64,000 bases of DNA. Source: Anastatus disparis. Taxonomy: Eukaryota > Arthropoda > Insecta > Hymenoptera > Eupelmidae. The stretch is taken from assembly GCA_017163975.1 (NCBI GenBank), contig JAFFSR010000248.1:310001-374000 (forward strand), read 5' to 3'. Shown here one piece after another: positions 1-9,770 of the stretch (the first letter of the stretch is position 1; each line of letters opens with the position of its first letter). The notes beneath the pieces were generated by a model. The model was not told where the DNA came from. It made no database searches and saw only the letters and a program-made list of their open reading frames with translations. Both the position numbers and the translations under genes were made by a program.

Positions 1-104
1 TAATTATTATATATATAATAATTTAAAAATGAAAACAACAATATTGATATTATTAAGATAAAATTTGAAAATTAGTACATTCAAATATTCTTTTTTTTTA
101 AATA

Positions 105-803
105 CAGTCGACGATCTGAGTCCCGCCGACTTCTCTTATGCGTTACCCCCACTCGCTGACTAAAAGAATTTGTTTCCAAACATTCTGAGTCCCGTCGCTG
201 CTCTATGCGACTTTTTAACTTGTAAAAATGGATTTATTCGTTTAATTTTTTTGTTTAGAATACAATAAACGTTTATTGAAATAAAAGGTAACAAAAAATA
301 TTGTAATATTGCATAATTCTCATTTATATTTACTATAAAAAATATAAAAATTAAATTTTTTTATTTATAAGTAACATAAATTTAAAAATTAAAGAATATA
401 TTATTTATTGATGAACTAAATACTCGTTGTTATTATGAAAATGAAATGAAATAAGATTTATTTTATCTTCTATTTATAAAGCAATCACTTAAATTTTCAA
501 ATAAATAACATTTTATTGATTGATTAAATATATCTAGTTTAATTTTTATATTTTTTTCAGTAGATATAAATGGGAATTATGCAATATTGTATTATTTCTT
601 TGTTACTTTTTATTTCAATAAACATTTGTTGTATTCTAAACAAAAAAATGAAATTAATAAACCCATTTTTACAAGTGAAAAAGTCGCATAGAGCAGCGGC
701 GGGACTCAGAATGTTTGGAAACAAATTCTTTTAGTCAGCGCGTGGGGGTAACGCACGAGCGAGTCGATGAAGGAGAAGGCGGCGGGACTCAGATCGTCAA
801 CTG
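105..803. mobile_element. Foldback element with about 245-bp inverted arms
   Basis: The stretch from CAGTCGACGATCTGAGTC at 105 is matched in reverse complement by GACTCAGATCGTCAACTG ending at 803. The similarity continues inward for roughly 245 bp on each side (about 105-345 against 555-803), including a GC-rich outer part and an A+T-rich inner part. The middle is A+T-rich with no open frame. The arms differ at scattered positions, so it is not fresh. I do not see a clear target-site duplication, so the superfamily is unassigned. Confidence 0.75.
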
Positions 804-819
804 CAATCATTAACTGAAC

Positions 820-1208
820 TTAAGAGGAGGTCGAGTATATCTGTCCTTTTCTAATCAAAAAATTGATTTTTTTACAAAAATTTATAATTGTAGCAAAAAA
901 TAAGAAGAAAGCCCCATCTCGTATAATAAAAAGCTAGATTTTCTTTTATGAGGAAAAATTATTTTTATCGCTTCGTTTTTAAGAAAACCTTGAAAAAGTG
1001 GTTTTTCCATCCTAACCTATATTTTTTAAGTTTTTCAAGATTTTCTTCGAAACGGATCGATAAAAATAATTTTTCCCCATCAAAGAAAATATTGCTTTTT
1101 ATGATACAAGATGGGGCTATCTCCTTATTTTTTGCTACAATTATTAGTTTTTGCAAAAAAATAAATTCTTTGATTAGAAAAGGACAGAGATATACGACCT
1201 GCTCTTAA
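820..1208. mobile_element. TTAA-flanked palindromic MITE, family 1
   Basis: The element body (824-1204, 381 bp) begins GAGGAGGTCGAG and ends CGACCTGCTC, and it is flanked on both sides by TTAA. It folds almost completely on itself: the arm around 980-1010 (GTTTTTAAGAAAACCTTG) meets its inverse around 1035-1050. The open frames inside on both strands are only the translated hairpin and not genes. The same family recurs at 6028, 23714 (half), 27808, 32218 and 33423. TTAA sites with GAG ends suggest a Kolobok- or Sola3-type parent, which is inference. Confidence 0.85.
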
Positions 1209-1535
1209 TTTTTATTTATGAATGTTAAAAATAAGTATGACATTTTTAAAATAAATTTATTGATAGAATGATGTTTCTAGGAATCGAAAATATTAACTAT
1301 AAATAAATAGACCATCAAATAACATTTTATGTCAAAAGCTTATGCTTTATGGCCACCCCCATAAAAGGTTAATTTTAATTACCATACCTGAAACATAAAG
1401 CTATTAAGATCTGACCATACGGACCCTCCTACTTTGATATGATTTTCTTTAGAAAAAACCCATTAAAGTGAAAAATTGTAATAACCTTTTAATTCTCATT
1501 AAAGAGAATAATCTTTTGGTTAATAGTTTTTGTCC
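1209..1535. other. A+T-rich spacer without recognisable content
   Basis: I see no gene, repeat or motif beyond simple A+T-rich sequence between the MITE and the TATA-like site at 1536. Confidence 0.5.
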
Positions 1536-1543
1536 TATAAAAG
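1536..1543 (+). promoter_or_regulatory. Candidate TATA box upstream of the transposase-like gene
   Basis: TATAAAAG lies about 470 bp upstream of the ATG at 2004 and is followed by a slightly GC-richer stretch with TTAGTGTG-type initiator-like sequence about 25-35 bp downstream. The 1550-2003 interval would be a long A+T-rich leader. The call rests on the motif alone and spacing is not diagnostic. Confidence 0.35.
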
Positions 1544-2460
1544 CGGCAGTGAAGAATCGTTATTCTTTAGTGTGTCTTAGTTCACAAGCTCCACATTACT
1601 AAAGAGATATTTGAAATTCTCAAAATACAAAGTTTATTCTACGCATAAAATTTAAAGTGAAATTTATACATCTTATAATATTCAAGAAAAGTTAAAATAT
1701 AAAAGTGTTTTATAAGTGTTATATAATAATTCAACTATACATACCTTTGTATTTGTTTATAATATAATATAAGTAGGAATATTTTGAGAAATTTCACATC
1801 TTAAATCATATTTGATTATCAAACAATATATCTTAAAATAAAATTGTCAAAAAATTCTTTGCAGTGTTGTCATAGTTATAGAAAAATTTTACAATTAGAA
1901 TAAAAAAGCATTGTTTTAAAAAATAAATCTTATTTATAAGATAAAATATAAAATTCTTAAGTTAAAAGTTATAAAGTTTTAGAATTGTGATCATTTTAAT
2001 AGAATGGAGTTCGTCTTTAATGAAACGTCTATCGATCAATCCACGTTGCATCATGAAACAATGTTATTCACGCTATACTTGTACAACTTACTTTCAATAC
2101 CGCGCAATATCGTTGACGAAATCATCATTTCGATGAATAATTTTATAGGTAATATATTTGTTCCTCATTTACAAGATAAAGTTAACTCCATTTTTAATAA
2201 TAGTAACAATGAACTTATCCAAGATTTGAAAGATCAGTTGCAACCAGTATTTCATGAAAGTATTAGTCCTTTTGAAAATTTTCTTTCAGAACATCAGAGG
2301 TTCCGTATTTATGAGAAAGAAAGTGTGTTCAAATTACCACAAGAGTTTAAAGTAGGAGAAAAAAGTCTTTCATTAGAACCATCAAAAGATATCACTTTTA
2401 AATCAATTAATGCTGTTCATTTCGACGGTGGCTACGAAAACAATCACAGCTGTGTAATTG

Positions 2461-2850
2461 TCTACGAAAAAAAACACACCTTCAAAAATGCAACGGAAAA
2501 AAAAAATATTCTCAAAAGTGCGGTGAAAAAGAAAACATTTCCAAAAGTGCGACAGAAAAAAAACACATTCTCAAAAGTGCGGTGAAAAAGAAAACATCTT
2601 CAAAAGTGCGGCGAAAAAGAAAACATCTACAAAAGTGTCGGCGAAAAAAAACACATCTACAAAAGTGTCGGCGAAAAAAAACACATCTACAAAAATGTCG
2701 GCGAAAAAAAAAACATCTACAAAAGTGTCGGCGAAAAAAAACACATCTACAAAAGTGTCGGCGAAAAAAAACACATCTACAAAAGTGTCGGCGAAAAAAA
2801 GCACACCTACAAAAGTGTCGGCGAAGAAAAACACATCTTGAAAAGTGGAG
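2461..2850 (+). repeat. 30-bp minisatellite, left arm
   Basis: Six phased 30-bp units (each starting GCGAAAAAAA and ending AAAAGTGTCG) run 2641-2820, with about six degenerate units of 28-31 bp before them and one after. The array is the left inverted arm of the foldback element. Confidence 0.9.
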
Positions 2851-3067
2851 CGAAAAAACAATTGAACTTTTTATGAGAAACGATTTTTATTAGTATATTA
2901 ATTAACAAATATAAAAAATAATCATTGTTTGTTAATAAATATTATTAGAAAAATACATTGAAAAATAAACTTAACATAGAAATATTTAAAGTATTTCTTT
3001 AGAAAAAATGGTGTTTTTTTCGTGAGAATTTTTCAAAATCAGATTTTTTTTCCGAATTTTCAAGAGG

Positions 3068-3460
3068 GAGTTTTTTTCGCCGACACTTTTGTAGATGTGT
3101 TTTTTTTCGCCGACACTTTTGTAGATGTGTTTTTCTTCGCCGACACTTTTGTAGACGTGTTTTTCTTCGCCGACACTTTTGTAGATGTGTTTTTTTTCGC
3201 CGACACTTTTGTAGGTGTGTTTTTTTTCGCCGACACTTTTGTAGATGTGTTTTTCTTCGCCGCACTTTTGAAGATGTGTTTTTCTTCGCCGCATTTTTCA
3301 AGATGTGCTTTTCTTCGACGCACTTTTGAAGATGTGTTCTTTTTCGCCGCACTTTTGAAGATGTGTTCTTTTTCGCCGCATTTTTGGAGATGTGTTGTTT
3401 TTCGCGGCACAATTTCGATGTGTTTTTTTTCGCGGCACTTTTCATCTGTGTTTGTCTTCG
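3068..3460 (-). repeat. 30-bp minisatellite, right arm (inverted)
   Basis: This is the same 30-bp unit as 2641-2820 but in reverse complement, regular between 3091 and 3267 and degenerate outward. It could pair with the left array over several hundred bases in any register. Confidence 0.9.
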
Positions 3461-5238
3461 TAGCGACCGTCGATTTATCCATTTCTCATAGTTTAAAAAT
3501 TTATTTAGAATTACCAGGTGTTTTAGCAAGCGTTGATTTATATGTCAACAGTTTAAAATCACAGACAAGCGTACTTTCCAACATTATTCAAGGAAATATG
3601 TGGAAAACTAAATATTCTCGTTCGGACGATTCAGTAGTTTTGCGATTAGTCCTATACTTCGATGATTTTGAACCATTAAATTGTTTAGGGTCACATGCTG
3701 GTGAACAAAAACTTGGCGGAGTGTATATAACTTTACCATTCCTCCCTCCACACTTAGTAGCTAAATTAGATAATATTTTTGTAAGTACCATTTTTTATTC
3801 TAAGGATCGAGGATTTTGTGGGAACAAGGTATTCTTACAAGACATCGATGACCTAAATGATCTGTCCAAAAATGGTCTAGAAGTCCTTATTGACGGGTCT
3901 CTCTGTAAAATCTATTTTGAATGTGTTATTATTTCCGGTGATAATTTAGGTATGAATAGTATTTGTGGCTTTACCGAAAATTTTAGTTCCAAATCGAATT
4001 ATTGGTGTAGGTTATGTAGAGCTACTGGCAAAGAGTGTGAATCTTTTACTTTAGAAATTCCACATTTGGTACGAAATCAGAGTAATTATGAATCTGATAT
4101 GCTTTCCAACACAGGTGGCGTAATACAGCAGTGTATTTTTAATAAACTGGAAAAGTATCATGTTGCAGAGAATCAAATGCTTGATTTAATGCACGATTTT
4201 TTTGAGGGTTTGGTTTGCAACACCATTTCAAAAATTTTAACAAAACTTATATATGTAGAAAAACTGTTTTCTCTTCAAGATATTAATCAGCGCATCAAAA
4301 CTTTTGATTACGGAGATTTGGAAGATTCAGATAAACCAAGACAACTAACAACAGAAGTAGCTTTATCATCGGAATCTTTAATTTTGGGGACTACAACTAA
4401 GATTAAAATGAAACAGTCCGCTTCTGAGATGCTTTGTCTCTCTCGTTATTTAGGTCTTATGATAGGGGATTTGATTTTAGAAAAAAATCAATATTGGAAT
4501 TTATACCTCACCCTTCGAAAAATTATTGGAATTGTAACTTCACCATCTATAAGAGAAACTGAAATCGTTATGCTTGAAGAGTACATATCTATTCATCATC
4601 AGCTTTACATAGATTTATTTTCTTATTTGAAACCAAAAGGTCACTTTGTGACTCATTTGCCTCGAATGATTCGCGAATATGGTCCTCTGATACATCTATG
4701 GAGCATGCCAGGGGAGAGAAAACATTCAGAGTTAAAGGGGATCGTTGTCTCTACAAGTTCGAGAAGAAACCTTCCTTTGACTGTTGCAATAAGAATCCAG
4801 TTACGTTTATGTTTTAGGAAAGAAAATTTTAAATATACATCGATACAGTTAAATATTGGTCCCAAAGAGAATTATGCAATACCTGCTTCGTTATTAAATA
4901 AAATTACATTAGGGGCTAAAAATATTACAGCTCATAGTTTAAAATATATAATTATTAATGGAAAAAAATATCAGCAAAATACAGTGTTTTTGTTAAAAAT
5001 TAATGACGATGTTGAAGGTGTTGGAATTTTCCCACAATTTGGTAAAATTAATAAAATTTTTGAAGTTAATAGTAGAGTATTTTTTTATGTAAATACTTTG
5101 ATGAATAAGAATTTTGACGAAGATTATCATGCGTACAACGTGTTCGATAACAACGTTCCTGAAAAACTTATTGCTCTAGAAGAAATTCGCAATCCTGTTC
5201 CGTGTTTATATGTAAAAAAAATAACGAATATTATGTAG

Positions 5239-6027
5239 CTTGCAGATACAATTTCTAATAATGTTAATAATATTATAAAATTTTTGTTTGTAAAATTAAT
5301 TGAAATATAAAATATTTTGTTAACATTATTTTTTTCATTATGACCTTAGAATCATAACTTTTTGGTAACATTTTGGTTCATGTAGAACAAAATGCACTTT
5401 ACAATTGGTACATAAAGTCTTTTTTATGAAACTCGTTACAGCCCTCACCTTCTATTTTCCTTCCATGTTCTATTTTCTCCTTCTAACTTTTATTTCCGCT
5501 CTCCATATATAAATAAATATTTTGGTAAGTTAATAACATTGCCGTTTGATTAACTATGGATTTCTTTGTATTCAAAATAATTTTTTTTGTTAAAATACAA
5601 TTAGCCTGTGATTTCAATAAAATATAAACAATCTGAAGAAATAGATTCTTCAAGTCTAAAAATCAGTTCCAATGAATTCATCAAAAAAATTCAATGAAAA
5701 TTCGTTTTAAATTAAGAAAGAAATGTTAGGCTTAATATTTCCAATCATCAACTTCAAAAATACAAATTTAAAAGTAATAAATTATTATTTTATAAAATAT
5801 TTATTTAATTGAATGAATTATTTTGTTGCAATAACCATTTTATACTGAAAATTTAAAAAAATAAAGTACACAGTGGAAAAAATTTGTAATTTTAACACAC
5901 ATAAGTGTTACAAATGAAACACTAATTTTTTTTATGTAATTTTCAAAGTTAAAATATTAACATAAAAATTTTAACTTTCTTAAATTTCTTAACAGAAATA
6001 TTTTTATTGTTTAAAGTTTTTTTAAAA
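5239..6027. other. A+T-rich spacer
   Basis: No gene or clear repeat is visible after the transposase stop. It is probably 3' flank of the parent transposon, but I could not locate its terminus. Confidence 0.4.
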
Positions 6028-6416
6028 TTAAGAGCAGGTCGTATATCTCTGTCCTTTTCTAATCAAAGAATGAATTTTTTTGCAAAAACTAATAATTGTA
6101 GCAAAAAATAAGGAGATAGCCCCATCTCGTATAATCAAAAGCTAGATTTTCTTTGATGAGGAAAAATTATTTTCATCGATTAGTTTTGAAGAAAACCTTG
6201 AAAAACTTAAAAAATAGAGGTTAGGATGGACAATTCAGTTTTTCAAGGTTTTCTTAAAAACAAAGCGATAAAAATAATTTTTCCTCATAAAAGAAAATGT
6301 TGCTTTTTATTATACGAGATGGGGCTTTCTTCTTATTTTTTGCTACAATTATTAATTTTTGTGAAAAAATCAATTCTCTGATTAGAAAAGGACAGATATA
6401 CTCCACCTCCTCTTAA
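6028..6416. mobile_element. TTAA-flanked palindromic MITE, family 1 (reverse orientation)
   Basis: The body 6032-6412 begins GAGCAGGTCGTATATCTC and ends CCACCTCCTC, with TTAA at both ends. Orientation is reversed relative to the copy at 820. The two halves pair almost completely around 6205-6250. Confidence 0.85.
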
Positions 6417-6792
6417 TAATTTAATGAATTTTTTATTCAAAACTATCAAACCAAAATAAAAATTTAATAGAAACATCTTTGATAGAAATATCTAGAATGT
6501 AATTGAATTTTTGGAAATTACAATATGTAGATTTTTTAGCTTACTTGATTAGTGAAAAATTACTATTCAATATACACTATAACTGCCCAAATTATTTTAT
6601 TATTTAACAACTTAACTAATTTTTTTTATTTTTAAAGAATAATTAAATTTTAACGGGGAAATAACTGAAAACTTCTTAATTCATAAAAAAGTATGAAAAA
6701 TAGTCATTTTATAATCAATCATAATAATTTTTTCTCCAAACGTATTAAATTTTGAAGAAAACGTAATAAATATTTTATCAGATATCATGTGT

Positions 6793-6794
<2 letters not shown>

Positions 6795-6861
<67 letters not shown>
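6795..6861. repeat. (AT)n microsatellite
   Basis: A tract of about 30 AT dinucleotides is followed by a few TAA units. The open frame across it is low-complexity only. Confidence 0.95.
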
Positions 6862-6862
<1 letters not shown>

Positions 6863-7061
6863 ATAATAATACCATTAGACGACATAAAAATCGATTGTAA
6901 ATATCATATCTTCCCTTATACACCAAGAGAACTACATTCGTATACGAAATTTGTAACAATACAATCATAGTTTATAAAGAATAACTTAATAAATGACTAC
7001 TTATAAATATCTAGACAAATTTTTTGTAAATTACTTTGAATTATCTAAGTTTAATTTTATA

Positions 7062-7582
7062 ATTATTGGAATTGTAACTTCACCATCTATAAGAGAAACT
7101 GAAATCGTTACGCTTAAGAGGCGGTCGGAACCAAATCGGTGACTTAGTTCGGTGCTTGTAATAAATGCTTATAATAATTTATTCATTTATTAATATGGTA
7201 AAAATACAATCATTTCCTCTAGTCATGTATATAAACAATAATTTAAAATAGTTAAAGCCACAAAAATATACAAAATATTGTTATAAAGCGAAAAATGCCA
7301 CCTAACAATCGACACGACAGTTTTTTGCATGCGGTATATGTCAAGTCAGTTTGGTATTTGTAATAAATGCTTATAATAATTTATTTACTTATTCATATGG
7401 TAAAAATATAGTCATTTCCTCTAGTCATGTATATAAAGAATAATTTGAAATAGTTTAAGCCATAAAAATATACAAAATATTATCGTAAAGCGAAAAATGC
7501 TGACTTGATATATACCGTAAATCACCAATTTGGTTCCGACCGCCTCTTAACGAGTACATTTTATTCATCATCAGCTTTATAA
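7062..7582 (+). pseudogene. Duplicated fragment of the transposase-like gene, interrupted by a MITE
   Basis: Positions 7062-7117 and 7551-7580 repeat, in order, the coding stretch at about 4520-4605 of the transposase-like gene (IIGIVTSPSIRETEI followed by YISIHHQL). The MITE at 7118-7546 separates the two pieces. Nothing else of the gene is recognisable around it, so this is a small duplicated scrap. Confidence 0.8.
7114..7550. mobile_element. TTAA-flanked MITE with internal direct repeat
   Basis: The body 7118-7546 (429 bp) begins GAGGCGGTCGGAACCAAAT and ends in its inverse (ATTTGGTTCCGACCGCCTC approximately), with TTAA on both sides. The interior holds two direct copies of about 150-160 bp (about 7153-7311 and 7352-7500) rather than a full palindrome, so it is a distinct family. 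The unoccupied equivalent is in the transposase gene near 4573. Confidence 0.85.
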
Positions 7583-7945
7583 AAATTCGAATTTATAAAA
7601 ATACGAATTCATAAAAATACGAATGATTAAAATAAAGTTAACATCAATTCAAAGGTATAAAAACACTAATAATCGCACAAATAAGGTATTAAAAATAAAT
7701 CAAAATTATAAATTTACATTATTACATTAATATACTCAGGCGAATAATGGTAAAAGTAAAATATCACATCAATTTTTAAGTTAAGAAACATTTTAAACAA
7801 AATTTTATGAAATAAAATTTAATTTTTATAATATTATAGAATTTTACTTAAATAAATTATACTTCACATAAAGTGTTAAAACTTACAAAACAAGAAAAGA
7901 AAAAGAAATTTTGCTTTTTTAAATGTAAATTTTTAACGTTTAGAG
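7583..7945. other. A+T-rich spacer with a short tandem repeat
   Basis: A roughly 17-bp unit containing AAAAATACGAATT repeats about three times at 7578-7625. Nothing else is recognisable. Confidence 0.5.
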
Positions 7946-8017
7946 TGCTTGGCCTCGCTTTTGGTACGTCAATGTTCAGAAATTCAAAGTGAGCGAGCCT
8001 GTAACTCTGTCGTTACC

Positions 8018-8430
8018 CTTGGTCTCGGCTTTCTGCATGAGAAATGCCGCAGAGTCAAAGAGAGCGTGCAGTCAGCTCTGCCGTTGTGCATGGTCTCGGC
8101 TTTCTGCACGCGCGATGCCGGAGAGTCGGAGCAAGCAAGCTCGCAGCTCTGCCGCAGTGCATGGTCTCGGTTTTCTGCACGCGCGACGCCGGAGAGCCGG
8201 AGCAAGCAAGCTCACAGCTCTGCCGCAGTGCATGGTCTCGGCTTTCTGCACGCGCGATGCCGGAGAGTCGGAGCAAGCAAGCTCGCAGCTCTGCCGCAGT
8301 GCATGGTCTCGGTTTTCTGCACGCGCGATGCCGGAGAGCCGGAGCAAGCAAGCTCACAGCTCTGCCGCAGTGCATGGTCTCGGCTTTCTGCACGCGCGAT
8401 GCCGGAGAGTCGGAGCAAGCGTGCTCGCAA
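8018..8430. repeat. GC-rich 71-bp minisatellite with A/B alternation
   Basis: CATGGTCTCGG recurs at 8089, 8160, 8231, 8302 and 8373, exactly 71 bp apart. Units alternate between two variants (GAGAGTCGG with GCTCGCAG, and GAGAGCCGG with GCTCACAG), giving a 142-bp higher-order unit. A diverged unit precedes at about 8018. Because 71 is not a multiple of three, the three forward frames carry the same peptide words in rotation, so the long overlapping open frames on both strands are repeat translations. Base composition is far more GC-rich than the surroundings. Confidence 0.9.
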
Positions 8431-8606
8431 CACAGTTGTGGCGCTCTGCTCGGATTAGCGTAATCGTTTACACAGAAAGTCGTAATTATTTACAGCGACA
8501 TGGTTACGCATTCATACATTACGATTTTCTGTAATCACTCGCTTCGAATGTTGTTCGCATGCAACCGCTCAGATTAACTTCGCAGCGCTGGCTTCGGGTT
8601 TTTTTT

Positions 8607-9267
8607 TCAGTGTACAGTGGAACAAACTTCTACGTTTATGTGTGCATTAAATTTCAATAATAAGTAAGGATTATAAGAAACAACGAATTCATTATCTGCA
8701 ATTCTTTCTGTAAATTTATTTTTTATAATAATTTCGACGCCATCATTTTTGCGTTTGTATAGTGGATACCTATTTGATTTAAATGTTGTTGTATTACTAA
8801 ATTTTTTTGGAAAATTTTTCGTACATTGTTTCGTATTTTTATCCATACACGGACAATTTATATTTTGCATACCACAGGGACCGTGTATCATAAATTGTTT
8901 AACAATACTATATAATTTTGGATGAATATCTCTATTTGGGATTTCTGCACTTATTATTTTATCAGCTTTTCCGGGAATGTCCAATGTATCATTTTTATCA
9001 AAGAATAACAACATATGCATATGTGGTAATCCTCGTTTTTGAAATTCAATTACATAACTATATGCAATACATTTTCCTAATATTCCCTTTTTTATTACTA
9101 AATTTTTGAATTCTTCTACTTTTTGATAAAATATTCTTGTTATAATATCTGGTCTATTTATTGCAATTTTATAAATTTCCAAGTTTTCACTTATTTCTTT
9201 CCAATGTGGGTCACAGGTCATAGTTACAAAAAGGTCAGGTTTAACATGATAATTTAGAAGTGTTATT
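8607..9267 (-). pseudogene. Helitron Rep (HUH endonuclease) remnant, C-terminal piece before truncation
   Basis: The minus-strand frame shows the Helitron-type Rep pattern: LFVTMTCDPHWKEI, then YVIEFQKRGLPHMHMLLFF, which contains the HUH metal-binding motif (His-Met-His), then HGPCGMQN, CTKNFPKKF and NAHINVEVC. Rep nicks DNA for rolling-circle transposition. The frame ends just past NAHINVEVC, before the part that normally carries the catalytic tyrosines, so it is truncated at about 8620. At the other end it enters the Copia LTR at 9272; the preceding part of the frame lies beyond 14190. The protein is therefore inactive. Confidence 0.85.
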
Positions 9268-9272
9268 GAATT

Positions 9273-9648
9273 TGTTGGAATATATACAACGAAATGCACA
9301 TATTTATTTTAAAGTATTTTATAAGGGACAAACTTTGGGTTTTCCCGATCATTTTTATTGCACCTAAACATACCTAAGGAAAGACGAGCGTTAGCTTTAC
9401 CGCGTCACTTCTCATCAAGGAACCGAGCAGTGCGGTATACGTATAAAGAATAGTTTAAAAAGTTTAAGTTCATTTTCATTCAAGTGTACATTATATTTCT
9501 TTTCTGTGTTAAAGTGTTTCTTTATATTACCACTTAACTTCTACTACTTTGTTTTATGTAATAAGTTTGTGATTGTATTTGTATTAATAAAGTTCATTCT
9601 AATATAAATTGATCCCATTTATTCCATACACGAATAATAAATCCAACA
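9273..9648 (+). repeat. Copia 5' LTR
   Basis: Starts TGTTGGAATATATAC and ends AATCCAACA. It contains TATAAAG near 9443 as a candidate promoter and AATAAA at 9586-9591 as a candidate polyadenylation signal. It is 376 bp, matching the 3' LTR in length. Confidence 0.97.
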
Positions 9649-9662
9649 GGTTCTGAGCCCAG
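9649..9662 (+). promoter_or_regulatory. Candidate primer binding site
   Basis: GGTTCTGAGCCCAG directly follows the 5' LTR. Its complement resembles the anticodon arm of initiator tRNA-Met rather than a tRNA 3' end. This fits the half-tRNA priming known for Copia elements. The tRNA match is from memory of the arm sequence and is approximate. Confidence 0.45.
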
Positions 9663-9770
9663 TTCGAAAGTGTGTGTATAAAGGACGCATAAAGTTAATT
9701 AACACAGTGAAAAAGTAAAGTTTTATCAGTGACTCTTAAAAAGTGAAAGAAAAATAAAAGAAATATAAAA

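Larger units (their letters stand above)
2423..3472. mobile_element. Foldback element with 30-bp minisatellite arms, inserted in the transposase gene
   Basis: The outer ends are CGACGGTGGCTACGAAAAC and, in reverse complement, CGACGGTCGCTACGAAGAC. The flanks are ATTT on both sides (2419-2422 and 3473-3476). Inside, each arm is a tandem array of a 30-bp unit: regular units fill 2641-2820 and, inverted, 3091-3267, with more degenerate units outward. A unique A+T-rich core separates them (about 2860-3060). The layout resembles Drosophila FB elements, which also carry tandem repeats inside long inverted ends; homology to FB is not claimed. Because the unit is 30 bp, several frames stay open through the arrays and give lysine-rich or FADTFVDVF-type repeats, which are not real proteins. 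Confidence 0.85.
2004..5238 (+). pseudogene. Transposase-like gene (CACTA/DUF4218-type layout), split by a foldback element
   Basis: The N-terminal part (2004-2422) and the C-terminal part (3477-5238, stop TAG) are halves of one frame separated by the insertion 2423-3472; without it the frame is about 726 codons. The C-terminal half shows LELPGV, YFDDFEPLNCLGSHAG, LPFLPPHL, GDNLGMNSI, a CRLC cysteine pair, DLMHDFFEGL, SASEMLC and GPLIHLWSMPGERKH followed by LK. Large arthropod transposase-like proteins of this layout are common, and the tail resembles DUF4218 of CACTA/EnSpm elements. Superfamily assignment is my inference. Apart from the insertion I see no frameshift or stop. The ATG at 2004 is the first in frame after the A+T-rich leader. 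Terminal repeats of the parent element were not found. Confidence 0.75.

Noticed and set aside
820..1208. Pair of opposite-strand frames suggesting an antisense gene pair
   Set aside because: Both are translations of the two arms of one hairpin MITE.
2571..3529. Long frames on both strands with lysine-rich or FADTFVDVF-type repeats
   Set aside because: They are translations of the 30-bp minisatellite arms of the foldback element; the regular period of ten codons keeps frames open.
7949..8534. Several overlapping frames of 70-180 codons, Ala/Ser/Arg-rich
   Set aside because: All follow from the 71-bp repeat; the same peptide words rotate through the frames and appear on both strands.
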